DNA of 64,000 nucleotides from contig CBDCAB010000005.1 in assembly GCA_965213735.1 (NCBI GenBank), positions 1,860,001 to 1,924,000 of the forward strand, given 5' to 3'. Position numbers and translations under genes: made by a program. The stretch is from CALDTK01 sp965213735. Lineage in GTDB: Bacteria; Bacteroidota; Bacteroidia; Chitinophagales; Saprospiraceae. A model generated the notes under the pieces. The model was not told the origin of the DNA. It worked only from the letters and a program-made list of their open reading frames with translations, and made no database searches. Of the stretch, positions 27,238-36,754 are shown one piece after another; the first letter of the stretch is position 1, and each line of letters begins with the position of its first letter.

Positions 27238-29670
27238 ATGAGTTTTGGCGACAGCCGCCCCACCTTTGCCTTGCCTATGTCCGAGCTGTTCACATCTGTT
27301 CCCGCCCAAACGCAATCGAAGTTTCTCGACGAGCTCAATCCTACGCAGTGTAATGCCGCGATGGCGGTTGAAGGACCGGTGCTGGTGGTGGCTGGACCTG
27401 GTTCTGGCAAAACCCGGGTGCTGACGTATAGAATCGCCTATATGATTGAGGCTGGGATAAAACCCTGGGAAATTCTCGCGCTGACCTTCACTAATAAAGC
27501 CGCCAGAGAAATGAAGGCGCGTATCGAGAAGGTGGTCGGAAGCCGCGCACATAAAGTTTGGGCCGGGACCTTCCACTCGATATTTGCTCGGCTGCTGCGG
27601 ATAGAAGCCGATAAAGTGGGCTACTCTTCCAACTTTACAATATACGATTCAGCTGATTCTCTTAATGTAATTAAAGCAATAATCAAAGAAATGAGCCTCG
27701 ATACGCAAACCTACAATCCCAATGGGATTCGTTCGCGCATTAGCCTGCTCAAGAATAACCTTATACCGCCTAAAGCTTACGCTAAAAGAGAAGACCTGCT
27801 GACTGAGGATAAGATGTCGAAGCGGCCGCACTTCCAGACGATTTATACCCGATACGTCGGTAGGTGCAAACAATCGGGAGCGATGGACTTTGACGACCTG
27901 CTGTTTCGCATGTTTGAGCTGCTGCAAAACCATGAGGAGGTCCGCCAGAAATTTCAGGAGCGCTTCAAATATGTAATGGTCGATGAGTTTCAGGATACAA
28001 ATACGCTTCAGTATGCAATCGTTAAGAAATTGGTTCAGTACGAAGGCTCAAAGCGGAATATCTGTGTGGTGGGTGATGACGCGCAATCAATTTACGCCTT
28101 TCGAGGTGCTACTATACAAAACATCTTAGACTTTGAGCGAGACTTTAATAAATATGGAATCCGCACCTACAAACTCGAGCAAAATTATCGGTCGACCGAA
28201 AGTATAGTAGCTGCGGCTAATTCCGTCATTAATAACAACAAGCGGCAGATTCAAAAGAAGATTAGATCTGAAAAAGGAGTAGGTGAGCGGATTAAAGTCA
28301 TTCGTGGACTTTCAGATACGGAAGAAGCCAAGCGTGTCATTGACGCTATACAAGAACTAAAGAATCGTCAGCATCTGCGTAATTCTGATATGGCTATTTT
28401 ATATAGGACGAATTCTCAGAGTAGAATTTTTGAAGAAAGCCTGCGGCGTGCGAACATAGCATACAGGGTGTTTGGAGGGGTTAGTTTCTATCAACGAAAG
28501 GAGGTTAAAGATGCAATTGCCTACCTGCGTCTAGCTGTCAATCCCCACGATGATGAGGCGCTGCGGCGAGTGATCAACTTTCCCCGCCGAGGTATTGGCG
28601 ATACTACCATGGGCAAAGTGGCGGCCTTTGCGAGCGCGCGAGGTCATACCTTATATACGACCATCGAAAGTCATTTGCAAGAGGCGGGGCTAGCAGGTGC
28701 AACTGCGAATAAATTGCGGGGATTTGCTCATTTACTTCAGCAGTTCCAGACGAAAGTTGCCGTCGACGATGCGTATGAATCAGCGATGTATATTCTGCAG
28801 CAATCGGGCCTCTACAAGCTACACCAGAATGATACCACGATAGAAGGAGTGAGTCGACTCGAAAATGTCGAGGCTTTACTCGATGGCATTAAAGAATTTG
28901 TTGACGACGATGAGGTAGTGCTCGGACTCGTTTTGCCAGGTCAAGAGGAGCCCACTTTTGCAGCTGATGCCGACAACTTGCCCGATGATAAGTCTTTGAG
29001 CAGTTACTTGCAAAACATCGCGCTCGTTACAGACGCCGATAAAGATGATGCGGGCAGCACCGACTATGTAAGTTTGATGAGTATACATGCCGCGAAAGGG
29101 TTGGAATTTCCAGCAGTATTTGTGGTCGGTATGGAGGAGCAGCTTTTCCCTGCCTTTCGATCGCTTGACAATCCCGATGATCTCGATGAGGAGCGGCGTC
29201 TTTTTTATGTCGCTATTACCCGCGCAGAAGCTTATTTGTACCTCACCTATGCCACTTCGCGCTACCGACACGGAAACGTGCGCTACAACGAGCCGAGCCG
29301 GTTTTTAGAAGAAATTCCTTCAGATCATATTGAAGATTCGAGTGGCGCACTTCAGCGGCGGCGGCTCGATCCCACAGCTACAGGTGCTGCCAATCTCGTG
29401 CCCCGGGCAAGAGTGAGTGGCGCTTTCGCAAAATATAAAAATGGCGAACGCGGCTATAAAGTCGATCCCAAAGATTTTAAAGCTTCTCCCGTCGAGCGCA
29501 TTATTCCGGGGGTGCAAGTGCTGCACATGAAGTTTGGCAAAGGAAAAGTGTTATCAGTCGATGGAGGCAAACAGAGCCGCGTGGCAACCATTCTGTTTGA
29601 AGGTATTCAAAATCCTCAGCGCAAATTGGCTCTAAAATTCGCCAAACTTCAGGTGGTGGGGGAGCTGTAG
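27238..29670 (+). CDS. uvrD: ATP-dependent DNA helicase UvrD/PcrA (Rep family)
   Basis: Up to 810 residues, superfamily 1A helicase. Q motif LNPTQCNA, Walker A GPGSGKT (53-59), motif Ia TFTNKAAREM, Walker B VDEFQDTN, motif III VVGDDAQSIYAFRGA, motif IV LEQNYRST, motif V SIHAAKGLEFPAVFVVG and motif VI VAITRAEAYLYLTYA are all intact. A C-terminal Tudor-like tail (VLHMKFGKGKVLSVDG) binds RNA polymerase in PcrA. It unwinds DNA 3' to 5' in repair and removes RecA or stalled polymerase. The ATG at 27277 (MSELFTS) is an equally plausible start. A one-mismatch relative of the 14-mer lies at 27242. Confidence 0.95.
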   Translation: MSFGDSRPTFALPMSELFTSVPAQTQSKFLDELNPTQCNAAMAVEGPVLVVAGPGSGKTRVLTYRIAYMIEAGIKPWEILALTFTNKAAREMKARIEKVVGSRAHKVWAGTFHSIFARLLRIEADKVGYSSNFTIYDSADSLNVIKAIIKEMSLDTQTYNPNGIRSRISLLKNNLIPPKAYAKREDLLTEDKMSKRPHFQTIYTRYVGRCKQSGAMDFDDLLFRMFELLQNHEEVRQKFQERFKYVMVDEFQDTNTLQYAIVKKLVQYEGSKRNICVVGDDAQSIYAFRGATIQNILDFERDFNKYGIRTYKLEQNYRSTESIVAAANSVINNNKRQIQKKIRSEKGVGERIKVIRGLSDTEEAKRVIDAIQELKNRQHLRNSDMAILYRTNSQSRIFEESLRRANIAYRVFGGVSFYQRKEVKDAIAYLRLAVNPHDDEALRRVINFPRRGIGDTTMGKVAAFASARGHTLYTTIESHLQEAGLAGATANKLRGFAHLLQQFQTKVAVDDAYESAMYILQQSGLYKLHQNDTTIEGVSRLENVEALLDGIKEFVDDDEVVLGLVLPGQEEPTFAADADNLPDDKSLSSYLQNIALVTDADKDDAGSTDYVSLMSIHAAKGLEFPAVFVVGMEEQLFPAFRSLDNPDDLDEERRLFYVAITRAEAYLYLTYATSRYRHGNVRYNEPSRFLEEIPSDHIEDSSGALQRRRLDPTATGAANLVPRARVSGAFAKYKNGERGYKVDPKDFKASPVERIIPGVQVLHMKFGKGKVLSVDGGKQSRVATILFEGIQNPQRKLALKFAKLQVVGEL

Positions 29671-29685
29671 CGTCACTATGGCTAA

Positions 29686-29826
29686 CTAACGATTCACAAG
29701 AATGCGCTCGCGCCTGTGGACGCCACTCGCTGCGCGTAGCTCAACAGTGTACATGCCCGCCGGAAGAGTAGCCACATCAAGAGGATGCCTTGTCGCCAAA
29801 GCTGCCGATGTCGCTACCTCACGTCC
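29686..29826 (-). pseudogene. Orphan C-terminal piece of a T9SS sorting domain
   Basis: The minus strand reads GREVATSAALATRHPLDVAT-LPAGMYTVELRAASG-VHRRERILVNR then stop, a good match to the last 45 residues of a type A sorting domain. No usable start codon or preceding domain exists: an in-frame TAA lies upstream at 29872-29874. It is a remnant of a deleted T9SS gene, squeezed between the helicase gene and the next gene. Confidence 0.7.
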
Positions 29827-29896
29827 GATGGTAAGCTTCCCTACTATGCAACGACCTCCACCCTTTGTACGTTAGCAGCTTACCTATCTGCTTCCC

Positions 29897-32800
29897 GTGA
29901 TTATACGCCTCCTCGCGCTCGTGGTTCTCCTTTGTGTTTTGGCGAAAGCTGAACCTCTCCCGGCGCAGCAAACGCGGACAGAATTTGGCAAAAATCGCGT
30001 GCAATTCCACGACAAGTTCGACGATTGGCTCCAGTACGAATCCGAAAATTACATCACCTACTGGTACGGCGAAGCCCGCAACATCGGCCAGGCAGCTGTA
30101 CTCATCGCTGAGGCCAATTACGGGGAAATTCAAGAGCTGCTCGAACACCAAATGTCAGATAAAATCGAGTTGATCGTCTATACTGATCTCTCGGACCTCA
30201 AGCAGAGCAACATCGGCGCAGAAGATGCTTTTCAAAACGAAGCAGGTCGAGTTAAAGTCGTCGGTAATAAAGCGTTTATCTATTTCGATGGTAATCATGC
30301 CGAGCTGCAGCGGCAAATACGAGAAGGCACCGCAAGTGTGATACTTAGTTCTATGATGTTTGGAGAAAACCTCCAGGAAATCGTGCAAAATGCAGTGCTG
30401 CTCGACATCCCGCTTTGGTTTTCAGAAGGTCTCGTAGCCTTCGTGGGCGACGCGTGGAATGCCGAGGCCGATGAGCAGCTGCGTCAGTATTTACTGGCTC
30501 ACCCCAAGGCCACCTTTGAAGATATGCTCGTGGAGCGCCCACGCCTCGCCGGCCACGCCTGGTGGTACTACATCGCCCAGACCTATGGCACGAGCACCAT
30601 TGGCAATCTCCTCTACCTCACACGCATTTCGCGCTCTGTAGAAAGCGCAATTAGTTATGTTTACAGTCTCCAATTTGACGATGTCGCTGAGGGTTGGGAA
30701 ATCTATTACAGAAATCGAATAAATACAGATATAGCTAATCGACAAGTGCTGCCTTTCGGCAAAACATTTAAGAATAAACATCGTGCAGTTATCACACAAC
30801 TGCGCCTTAGCCCCGACGGCAAACGTATAGCTTACGCGACCAACGAAATTGGTAAAAAGCAAGTCTTCGTTCAAGACCTCGCCACCGGCAAACGCAAGCG
30901 CATCTTGCGCACCGGCTATCGCAACGCAATTCAAGAAACCGACTACCGCTACCCGCTGCTGGCGTGGAATCCTAACAATACTGAGCTCGCCATCGTCTTC
31001 GAGGAAAACGATGTGCTACAGCTGCGCCGAGAATATCCTGGCACCTCCGACCGCCCCATACAAGAACCTTTCGACCCGCAGTACCAGCGCGTATACTCAA
31101 TAGATTATGCCAATGGTTCGCAACTGGTTGTGTCGGCCGGAGTGCGTGGCATCACCGATATCTACAAGTATTATCTCGAGACCCGGCAAAGTACCCGCAT
31201 CACCGACGACTACTACAATGAACTCGATGTACGCAAGGCCGTGGTGGGTGGCATGTCGGGGGTCATCTTTATCTCTAACCGCGTCGACTCTACCCTCGAA
31301 CGGGTGAAACTCGATAGCGTGCTGCCGACGCAGCCATTCAACGTGTGGTTTATTCCCGACAACCGCAGCGACTATGCTTACGCGATACGCCTCACCAACA
31401 ACCATGCAGGTATGCCTGCCAGTCCGGTGATGGTAGATAGCTCCACCTTCGCCTACCTCGACAACCGCACCGGCATCACCAACCTTTACACCGGACAAGT
31501 GGAGGAGTACGTAGCCTACCGCGAAAAAGTCGTTGAATTTAAGGACGGTGATGTGCGTCGAGTGCCGGTGAGTTGGCAACCAAGTGGAGGAATAGAAGCA
31601 GCCATTGATACTATTCGAGTCGAGGAGGTTCGTCGCCTCCGCGGGGTGAGTTTTGGTCGCACCGACCTCGCCTACAGCCTCGATTTGCTCGACGTGCAGC
31701 CGCGTAGCAACCTCACTGCTATGCTCACGCAGTACCCTAACGGTCTGCATGAGTTTTACACGTTTAGACTCGATAGCTTGCCCGTTCGCGTGCCACAAGC
31801 AACGCGATTTGGCTCTCGGCGGGGCAAGCGGCAAAGTGTGCGGCCCGATCTGCGGGAGGTACTGCCAGCCTGGTTGAGCGGCCGGCGCGATGAAGTCGTT
31901 GCACGTGATAGCATCCAAAAGGCAGAACTTGCGGAAGGTGAGCTGTTTCAGAGTCAATTTGAAGAAGTTGCTCCACCCCAACCAGCTACAGAACGTGCCT
32001 TTGGACTGGACTTGCTGACGCAGGCGGGGCAAGCCAAACGCGCCGCCAATCAGCAACAGCCGCTGCACCAGTTTCGGCCCGCACGCATACGAGCCTACAA
32101 CCTCCGGTTTCGTACCGATGCACTCACCACCACCTTTAGCAACGAGCCGCTGTTTGGTGGGCTCGATAATTTTGCTGCAACTCCTCAAAGCTTTCGCCAG
32201 CAACCTTCTGGCTTGCTGATAAAACTTAACAATAAAGAACTATTTGAAGATTATATCCTCGAACTCGGGGCGCGCTATGCCACAACCTTTGATGCCTCGG
32301 AATACTATGCTTATTTAGATTCTCGCAAAGATCGTATTGACAAGCGTTACGGCCTCTATCACTCCACACGCCGGCAGTCTCTGCCTCCGCTGCCAGGCAG
32401 TATCGACGAACAGCGGGCTAAGGCGCGTAGCATCATTGCCCTTACCCGGTGGAGCTACCCTTTTAGCGTGTTTAGCTCACTGCGAGCCACAGCCACCTTG
32501 CGCTTTGATCGCTTCACGCCGCTCGTCGTTGATGATGCCTCACTTGGTTTGCAGGTTGATCGGGAGCAGCGGGCAGGCCTTCGTCTAGAATATGTGTTTG
32601 ATAATACTCTCGATTACGCCGTAAATATTAAACACGGTAGCCGAGCGAAATTTTATGGTGAAGTAGCCAAAGCGTTTGATGTAGAACTTACTGGTAAGAC
32701 ATCGTTTAATTTTCAGAACGGTCTACTTACGCTTCTCGGCTTTGATGCTCGTCATTATGTGAGGGTACTCAAGCATGGGGTATTTGCTGTACGCGCCGCT

Positions 32801-33325
32801 GCGGCTACGACCTTGGGTGCAGAGAAAATCCTCTTTTACCTCGGCAGTACGGACGGAGCTATTGGCAGCAGCTTCAACAATCAGATACCTATTACAGCTG
32901 GCAACTATGCCTATGAAATGGCTATCACTAATTTGCGTGGCTTTCGCACCAACATTCGCAATGGCAACAGCTTTGCGGTGAGCAATGCCGAGCTGCGCTT
33001 GCCTGTGTTTAGATACATGTTTCCGCGTACCACCAGTACGTTTCTGCGCGCTTTCCAACTCGTTGGCTTTACGGATGTCGGTACTGCCTGGACCGGTCGC
33101 ACGCCTTTCACGCGCAACAATCCGATCAACACCGTCAGGTTTGATGATGATCCGAGCTACACCCTCACGGTCAACTACTTTCGCGACCCTGTGGTGCTCG
33201 GCTATGGTGCCGGAGCGCGAGTCAGCGTGTTCGGCTACTTTGTGCGTATTGATAGAGGCTGGGGTGTCGAAACAGGTGAGGTGCTCGATCCGCGCTGGCA
33301 CCTGAGTCTAGGCTTGGATTTTTAG
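29897..33325 (+). CDS. Exported beta-propeller (TolB-like) protein with C-terminal outer-membrane barrel
   Basis: 1142 residues. Signal peptide 1-24. Residues about 45-235 resemble the peptidase MA fold, with LDIPLWFSEGL at about 170-178, but the position where HExxH is expected reads LQEIVQNA, so zinc binding is lost. Residues about 280-560 form WD40/PD40-type propeller blades (RLSPDGKRIAYATNE, LAWNPNNTELAIVF). A low-complexity linker leads to a C-terminal beta-barrel-like region (about 780-1142) of alternating strands ending in LGLDF. The layout suggests an outer-membrane protein with a periplasmic propeller. The exact role is unknown. One 14-mer copy lies in the signal peptide. Confidence 0.75.
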   Translation: MIIRLLALVVLLCVLAKAEPLPAQQTRTEFGKNRVQFHDKFDDWLQYESENYITYWYGEARNIGQAAVLIAEANYGEIQELLEHQMSDKIELIVYTDLSDLKQSNIGAEDAFQNEAGRVKVVGNKAFIYFDGNHAELQRQIREGTASVILSSMMFGENLQEIVQNAVLLDIPLWFSEGLVAFVGDAWNAEADEQLRQYLLAHPKATFEDMLVERPRLAGHAWWYYIAQTYGTSTIGNLLYLTRISRSVESAISYVYSLQFDDVAEGWEIYYRNRINTDIANRQVLPFGKTFKNKHRAVITQLRLSPDGKRIAYATNEIGKKQVFVQDLATGKRKRILRTGYRNAIQETDYRYPLLAWNPNNTELAIVFEENDVLQLRREYPGTSDRPIQEPFDPQYQRVYSIDYANGSQLVVSAGVRGITDIYKYYLETRQSTRITDDYYNELDVRKAVVGGMSGVIFISNRVDSTLERVKLDSVLPTQPFNVWFIPDNRSDYAYAIRLTNNHAGMPASPVMVDSSTFAYLDNRTGITNLYTGQVEEYVAYREKVVEFKDGDVRRVPVSWQPSGGIEAAIDTIRVEEVRRLRGVSFGRTDLAYSLDLLDVQPRSNLTAMLTQYPNGLHEFYTFRLDSLPVRVPQATRFGSRRGKRQSVRPDLREVLPAWLSGRRDEVVARDSIQKAELAEGELFQSQFEEVAPPQPATERAFGLDLLTQAGQAKRAANQQQPLHQFRPARIRAYNLRFRTDALTTTFSNEPLFGGLDNFAATPQSFRQQPSGLLIKLNNKELFEDYILELGARYATTFDASEYYAYLDSRKDRIDKRYGLYHSTRRQSLPPLPGSIDEQRAKARSIIALTRWSYPFSVFSSLRATATLRFDRFTPLVVDDASLGLQVDREQRAGLRLEYVFDNTLDYAVNIKHGSRAKFYGEVAKAFDVELTGKTSFNFQNGLLTLLGFDARHYVRVLKHGVFAVRAAAATTLGAEKILFYLGSTDGAIGSSFNNQIPITAGNYAYEMAITNLRGFRTNIRNGNSFAVSNAELRLPVFRYMFPRTTSTFLRAFQLVGFTDVGTAWTGRTPFTRNNPINTVRFDDDPSYTLTVNYFRDPVVLGYGAGARVSVFGYFVRIDRGWGVETGEVLDPRWHLSLGLDF
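29936..29949 (+). repeat. Interspersed 14-mer GTTTTGGCGAAAGC, copy 5
   Basis: Exact copy in the signal-peptide codons of the propeller protein, read as V-L-A-K-A, a reading frame different from the G-F-G-E-S copies. Confidence 0.8.
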
Positions 33326-33494
33326 CGCTGAGCCGCTCGCGAACAAGAGGCGCCACGCTGCAAGGAACTTTGCTGGCATGCTTCTGGCATTTAGGCTCAA
33401 CAGGTTTTCAACCAGTCCCGGACTGTGCTTCGCTTGCGTATTGGCTTAGCAGTTAGGTGCTCGGGCCGCTGGCAGCAGGAGGCTGGATACACGC

Positions 33495-34676
33495 ATGATT
33501 GCACTTCATCTGATACTCTTTGCGGCTGCGCTTTATCTCGGATTTGCGGTGCTGTACCAGTTATTCTACGCGCTTGCGGGCTTGTTAGCAGCTCCCCAAC
33601 CGGTAGCGCGCGATGAGCATCTGCGCAGCTTTGCAGTGTTTATCGTGGCGGCTAAAGAAGATGCTGCCATTGTACAAACCACCAAGCGTGCCCTCCGTCA
33701 GCGCTACCCGCACGAGCGCTTTGAGGTGCTTGTGCTGGCTAATCAACTGCGCACGGAGACCTTGCAGCAGCTGCGTCGACTGCCCATCCGTGTGGTGGAA
33801 GTGGGTTTTGGCGAAAGCACGAAAATTAGCATTCTGCAGGCGGGGATTAACGCCCTTAGCGGCAAAACTTTTGAGGGTGCCGTGGTGCTCCAAGCCGACA
33901 CTGTGATGGCGCCTGACTTTCTGCTCGAGGCCAATCGCTACATGGCTGCGGGCTTTCGTGTGGTGCAGGGCCAACGTACAGCACCGCCGCATCTCAGCAC
34001 CGAAACTCGCCACTGGGCTGCCATTTCTGAGGCTATCGAAAACCATATTCTCTGCGCCGGTCACCACGCGCTGGGACTTTCTGCGCGCCTCGCAGGCAGT
34101 GGTATGGTGTTCGATTACGAATTGTTTGTGCAGACGATGCACGAGCTCGATACAAATGATGGCTTAGAGCTGGAGCTTCGACTGATACAGGCTGGTGAAT
34201 CCATTGCCTATGCGGAGAGTGCAGTCATTTATGACGAGAAGCTTCTGCAAACGGAGCTTGATGTGCCGCAGCACAACAGTTGGCTGGCGCCCCAGTACAC
34301 GTCTGCAGGACAATTTCTGCTTCCGGCCGTGGAGGGCTGGTTGCGCGATGGACAGTTTGATTATTTTAATAAGGCTATGCAGTCCGTACTGCCTCCGCGC
34401 CTGCTTTTGCCGGTGGCCTTACTCGTTTTGGCGACCTGGAGTCTGCCATTTTCCATCGCTTATAGTGCAGTGTTTGCGGGCTTATTCTTACTTAATGTCG
34501 CAGCTATTGGCGTGGCGATTCCGCCGAGCATGTGGGAGTCGGCCTCGTGGTTGCTCGTGTCCAAACTGCCTGCCTTGGTATGGCATACGTGCCGTTCGGC
34601 TCTCCTCATTCCAGCTTTCGCCAAAACCTATTGGCGTACCCTCAAGGCCAAGCCGTTAGCGCAAGAATCTGAGTGA
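33495..34676 (+). CDS. Family 2 glycosyltransferase, membrane-bound
   Basis: 393 residues. An N-terminal membrane helix (about 5-30), a GT-A nucleotide-sugar domain (about 45-235), and two to three C-terminal membrane helices (about 290-370). FIVAAKEDA opens the GT2 fold. The acidic DxD region reads VLQADTVMAPDF (131-142), lacking the second Asp, and TNDGLELELRL (220-230) matches the ED position. The canonical QxxRW is not obvious. It therefore looks like a cellulose-synthase-type GT2 relative that could add or polymerise sugars at the inner membrane. Two exact 14-mers lie in it, one near each end and in opposite orientations. Confidence 0.82.
   Translation: MIALHLILFAAALYLGFAVLYQLFYALAGLLAAPQPVARDEHLRSFAVFIVAAKEDAAIVQTTKRALRQRYPHERFEVLVLANQLRTETLQQLRRLPIRVVEVGFGESTKISILQAGINALSGKTFEGAVVLQADTVMAPDFLLEANRYMAAGFRVVQGQRTAPPHLSTETRHWAAISEAIENHILCAGHHALGLSARLAGSGMVFDYELFVQTMHELDTNDGLELELRLIQAGESIAYAESAVIYDEKLLQTELDVPQHNSWLAPQYTSAGQFLLPAVEGWLRDGQFDYFNKAMQSVLPPRLLLPVALLVLATWSLPFSIAYSAVFAGLFLLNVAAIGVAIPPSMWESASWLLVSKLPALVWHTCRSALLIPAFAKTYWRTLKAKPLAQESE
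33805..33818 (+). repeat. Interspersed 14-mer GTTTTGGCGAAAGC, copy 6
   Basis: Exact copy inside the glycosyltransferase gene, read G-F-G-E-S. Confidence 0.8.
34614..34627 (-). repeat. Interspersed 14-mer GTTTTGGCGAAAGC, copy 7
   Basis: Exact copy on the minus strand near the end of the glycosyltransferase gene, which reads A-F-A-K-T. Confidence 0.8.
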
Positions 34677-34753
34677 TAACTGGTCAAACAATCCTAATTC
34701 TCGTTGAAATAATCTAAGTAATTCTGTATCAATTTTTCGCATTGGAGTGGGTA

Positions 34754-36102
34754 TTAAAATCGCGGTAGCTGTTCGATGTGAGCGTCGCAAAAAACAGTAG
34801 AAATTAACCGGCCTACTATTTGGAGGATCGGGGCAAGCACGTAGTAAAGCTCGGGCGGCTCGCGGGGTCTGCAACCTGGTCCAAAACCTTGCAATCCTAA
34901 ACCATCGAGCACACCCCGGCTAAGTCGGTCGAGGTAATGGCCGAAGAAGGGGTCAACGAGCCGGTATTCGGTTTTGCCAGTGCTGGAGGTGACTTCTCTA
35001 ATCAACTCATCATCGAGAAAAACTTCGCGGGCCGCGGGGACGGTGGTGGTGCCGCAATTTAATTGACGTGCGACCTTAGAAACGGTTGCTCCCCGGTTTG
35101 CAGGAGATGTAAGAGCGGCAAGTATTCTGCGTCGCAAAGGAGTCAGTTGATTGAGCATTGATTGATAGATGGCGCTGTCTTCGGCTATTAGGTTATCGAA
35201 GTTTTGGTCGATGTGCACAGGGCATAATGTTGACGCTTTGCTATGCTAGAGGGCATAAAAAATGTGAGCAGCTAATTTTTGAATGTTGTACGGCACATAT
35301 TCGCTGAGCTCTTGTATTCGCAGCGCCGCGGCAGGTGTTAAGGTGCCTTGTATTTGCTCAAAACCCTTAATAAGAAAGGCAGACATGTCGTCGGTTGGTA
35401 CTGGTCCGATGCTGATCGCTTTTCCCGCCTGATAGAAGGGACGTTTGTGTTTGCTGATCATGGCATACATCAGGCGTGTATTCGAGCCAGAAAATACATA
35501 AGCTAAGTTGTTGTGCAGTTGAATGGCCGTACGCAACTGCCGCTCAGCTGCAATACCTTCTCGTTGCGAAAAAGCCTGAAATTCATCAATGATGACACCT
35601 ATAATTTTTCCCTGATCCTTGGCTAACTTATTGACGGCATCAAGGGCCTCAGCGGTAGTATGAGCGGCAGTACGGTCGGCACTTGGACTTATCCCCACAC
35701 TTATTGAGTCGGTGAGTGGCTCGTATTTAACTTCTGGTTTGAGGTGGGCAAAGCAACTCATGACTTGCTGTACCTGATTACGCATTGAGGTTTCGAAGAG
35801 GCCAACTGCTTTGGAGGCTACTGCGCCGGCGAGGCTTTCGAGGGTTAAATGAACGTCGGCGTTCACGAGCAGCGGGGTGTACCTTCCTTATTGGCTACCG
35901 CAGAAGCTTTACGCAAAATGGAGGTCTTGCCATACCGCCGCGGGCCGATAAGAAACAAACGCTGGCCATTGTGTAGTGACGATACAGTGGCGGCCACTTC
36001 TTCCTCCCTATCTACAAGGTCAGCAGGCTCCATAACGAGTCCAAATTTGAATGGGTTTGGCAAACGGGCCTTAGTCAGGAGGCTAAAACCCGGATCGTGC
36101 AT
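34754..36102 (-). pseudogene. Broken AAA-family ATPase gene (one frameshift, one in-frame stop)
   Basis: Three consecutive minus-strand pieces together make one archaeal-type AAA ATPase. The first (36102-35863) has the conserved start NPFKFG and Walker A LIGPRRYGKTS. The second (35866-35246) has Walker B IIDEFQAFS and the sensor VFSGSNTRLM. The third (35218-34754) has a winged-helix end: LTPLRRRILAAL and YRLVDPFFGHYL. Pieces one and two are in different frames (shift near 35870). Pieces two and three share a frame and are split by a TAG at 35246-35248. Such ATPases of unclear function often sit in mobile regions. The gene looks inactivated; sequencing error at the frameshift cannot be excluded. 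Confidence 0.8.
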
Positions 36103-36126
36103 TAGAATTGCTACTACGCCTGAGAG

Positions 36127-36600
36127 AAAGGAAACCTCCCTGCTTCGCGGGTCCCTCCTTCTTCTCAGTGTCAGCCCTTTAGGCTCAGCAAAAGGTAACC
36201 TCCCAGAGGGCCCCTCCTTCTGCTTCGTCTGCGCACTTGCTCAAAAATTGGGCTCCAACCAATTACCCCCGCTGAGGCGGGGCCCACTAGTTGGAGGCAA
36301 CCGTAGTAGTGACTACGTCTGCGGATGACTGCAAAGAGGGGGCGTGACTTGGAGGGCCCCTTGGGAGGAACCAAGTCTAAGCAAGCCCCTCTGGGGTTAA
36401 TTGTTTGCAGTTTACTGCGAGCAAGGTAACCCCCGCCGCGGGCGGTGCCGCCTTATTCGCAGTTGAGCACACGTAGCAAAAAAAAGGTAACCTCCTAACC
36501 ACACATGCTATCGCGTGTGGTCAGGTACCTCCTTATTTTTAGACAGGGCTTGAGAACTCTCGCTACAGGCCCGCACAAGCAACTCCCAAAGGGCCCCTCT
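36127..36600. repeat. Cluster of GGTAACCTCC-type hairpin repeats
   Basis: At least six short elements of the plan GGTAACCTCC, internal inverted repeat, GGnnCCTCCTT. Clear copies: about 36127-36162, 36190-36222, 36423-36456 and 36484-36540. Copies in reverse orientation lie near 36347-36376 and 36380-36400, with diverged ones near 36256-36294 and 36581-36600. The inner stems differ in sequence but pair: ACCACAC/GTGTGGT in the copy at 36484, CCCCGC/GCGGGG at about 36267. This gap (36103-36754) has no gene. Confidence 0.65.
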
Positions 36601-36655
36601 TATGACGAGCCAATGCACGATCCAGGTAAAAGGATGAGTTAGCAAGTTAACGAAA

Positions 36656-36693
36656 GTTTAGTGACTAAACTTTAGTCACGAAAATTTAGTCAC
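36656..36693. promoter_or_regulatory. Candidate operator with three TTTAGTSAC motifs
   Basis: GTTTAGTGACTAAAC (36656-36670) is a perfect inverted repeat around a central G. Two more half-sites, TTTAGTCAC, follow at 36671 and 36685. Such clustered palindromic half-sites suggest a binding site for a dimeric regulator. It lies downstream of the carboxypeptidase gene and beyond the broken ATPase gene, so the regulated gene is unclear. Confidence 0.45.
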
Positions 36694-36754
36694 TGACATA
36701 CTGTCATCGCGCGGTGAGTGTTTCGGCAGCTGCTGCGAGCGTACTCCGCCTCAG

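Noticed and set aside
31097..32203. 368-codon minus-strand frame
   Set aside because: Antisense to the propeller/barrel gene, whose domains are recognisable over the same bases.
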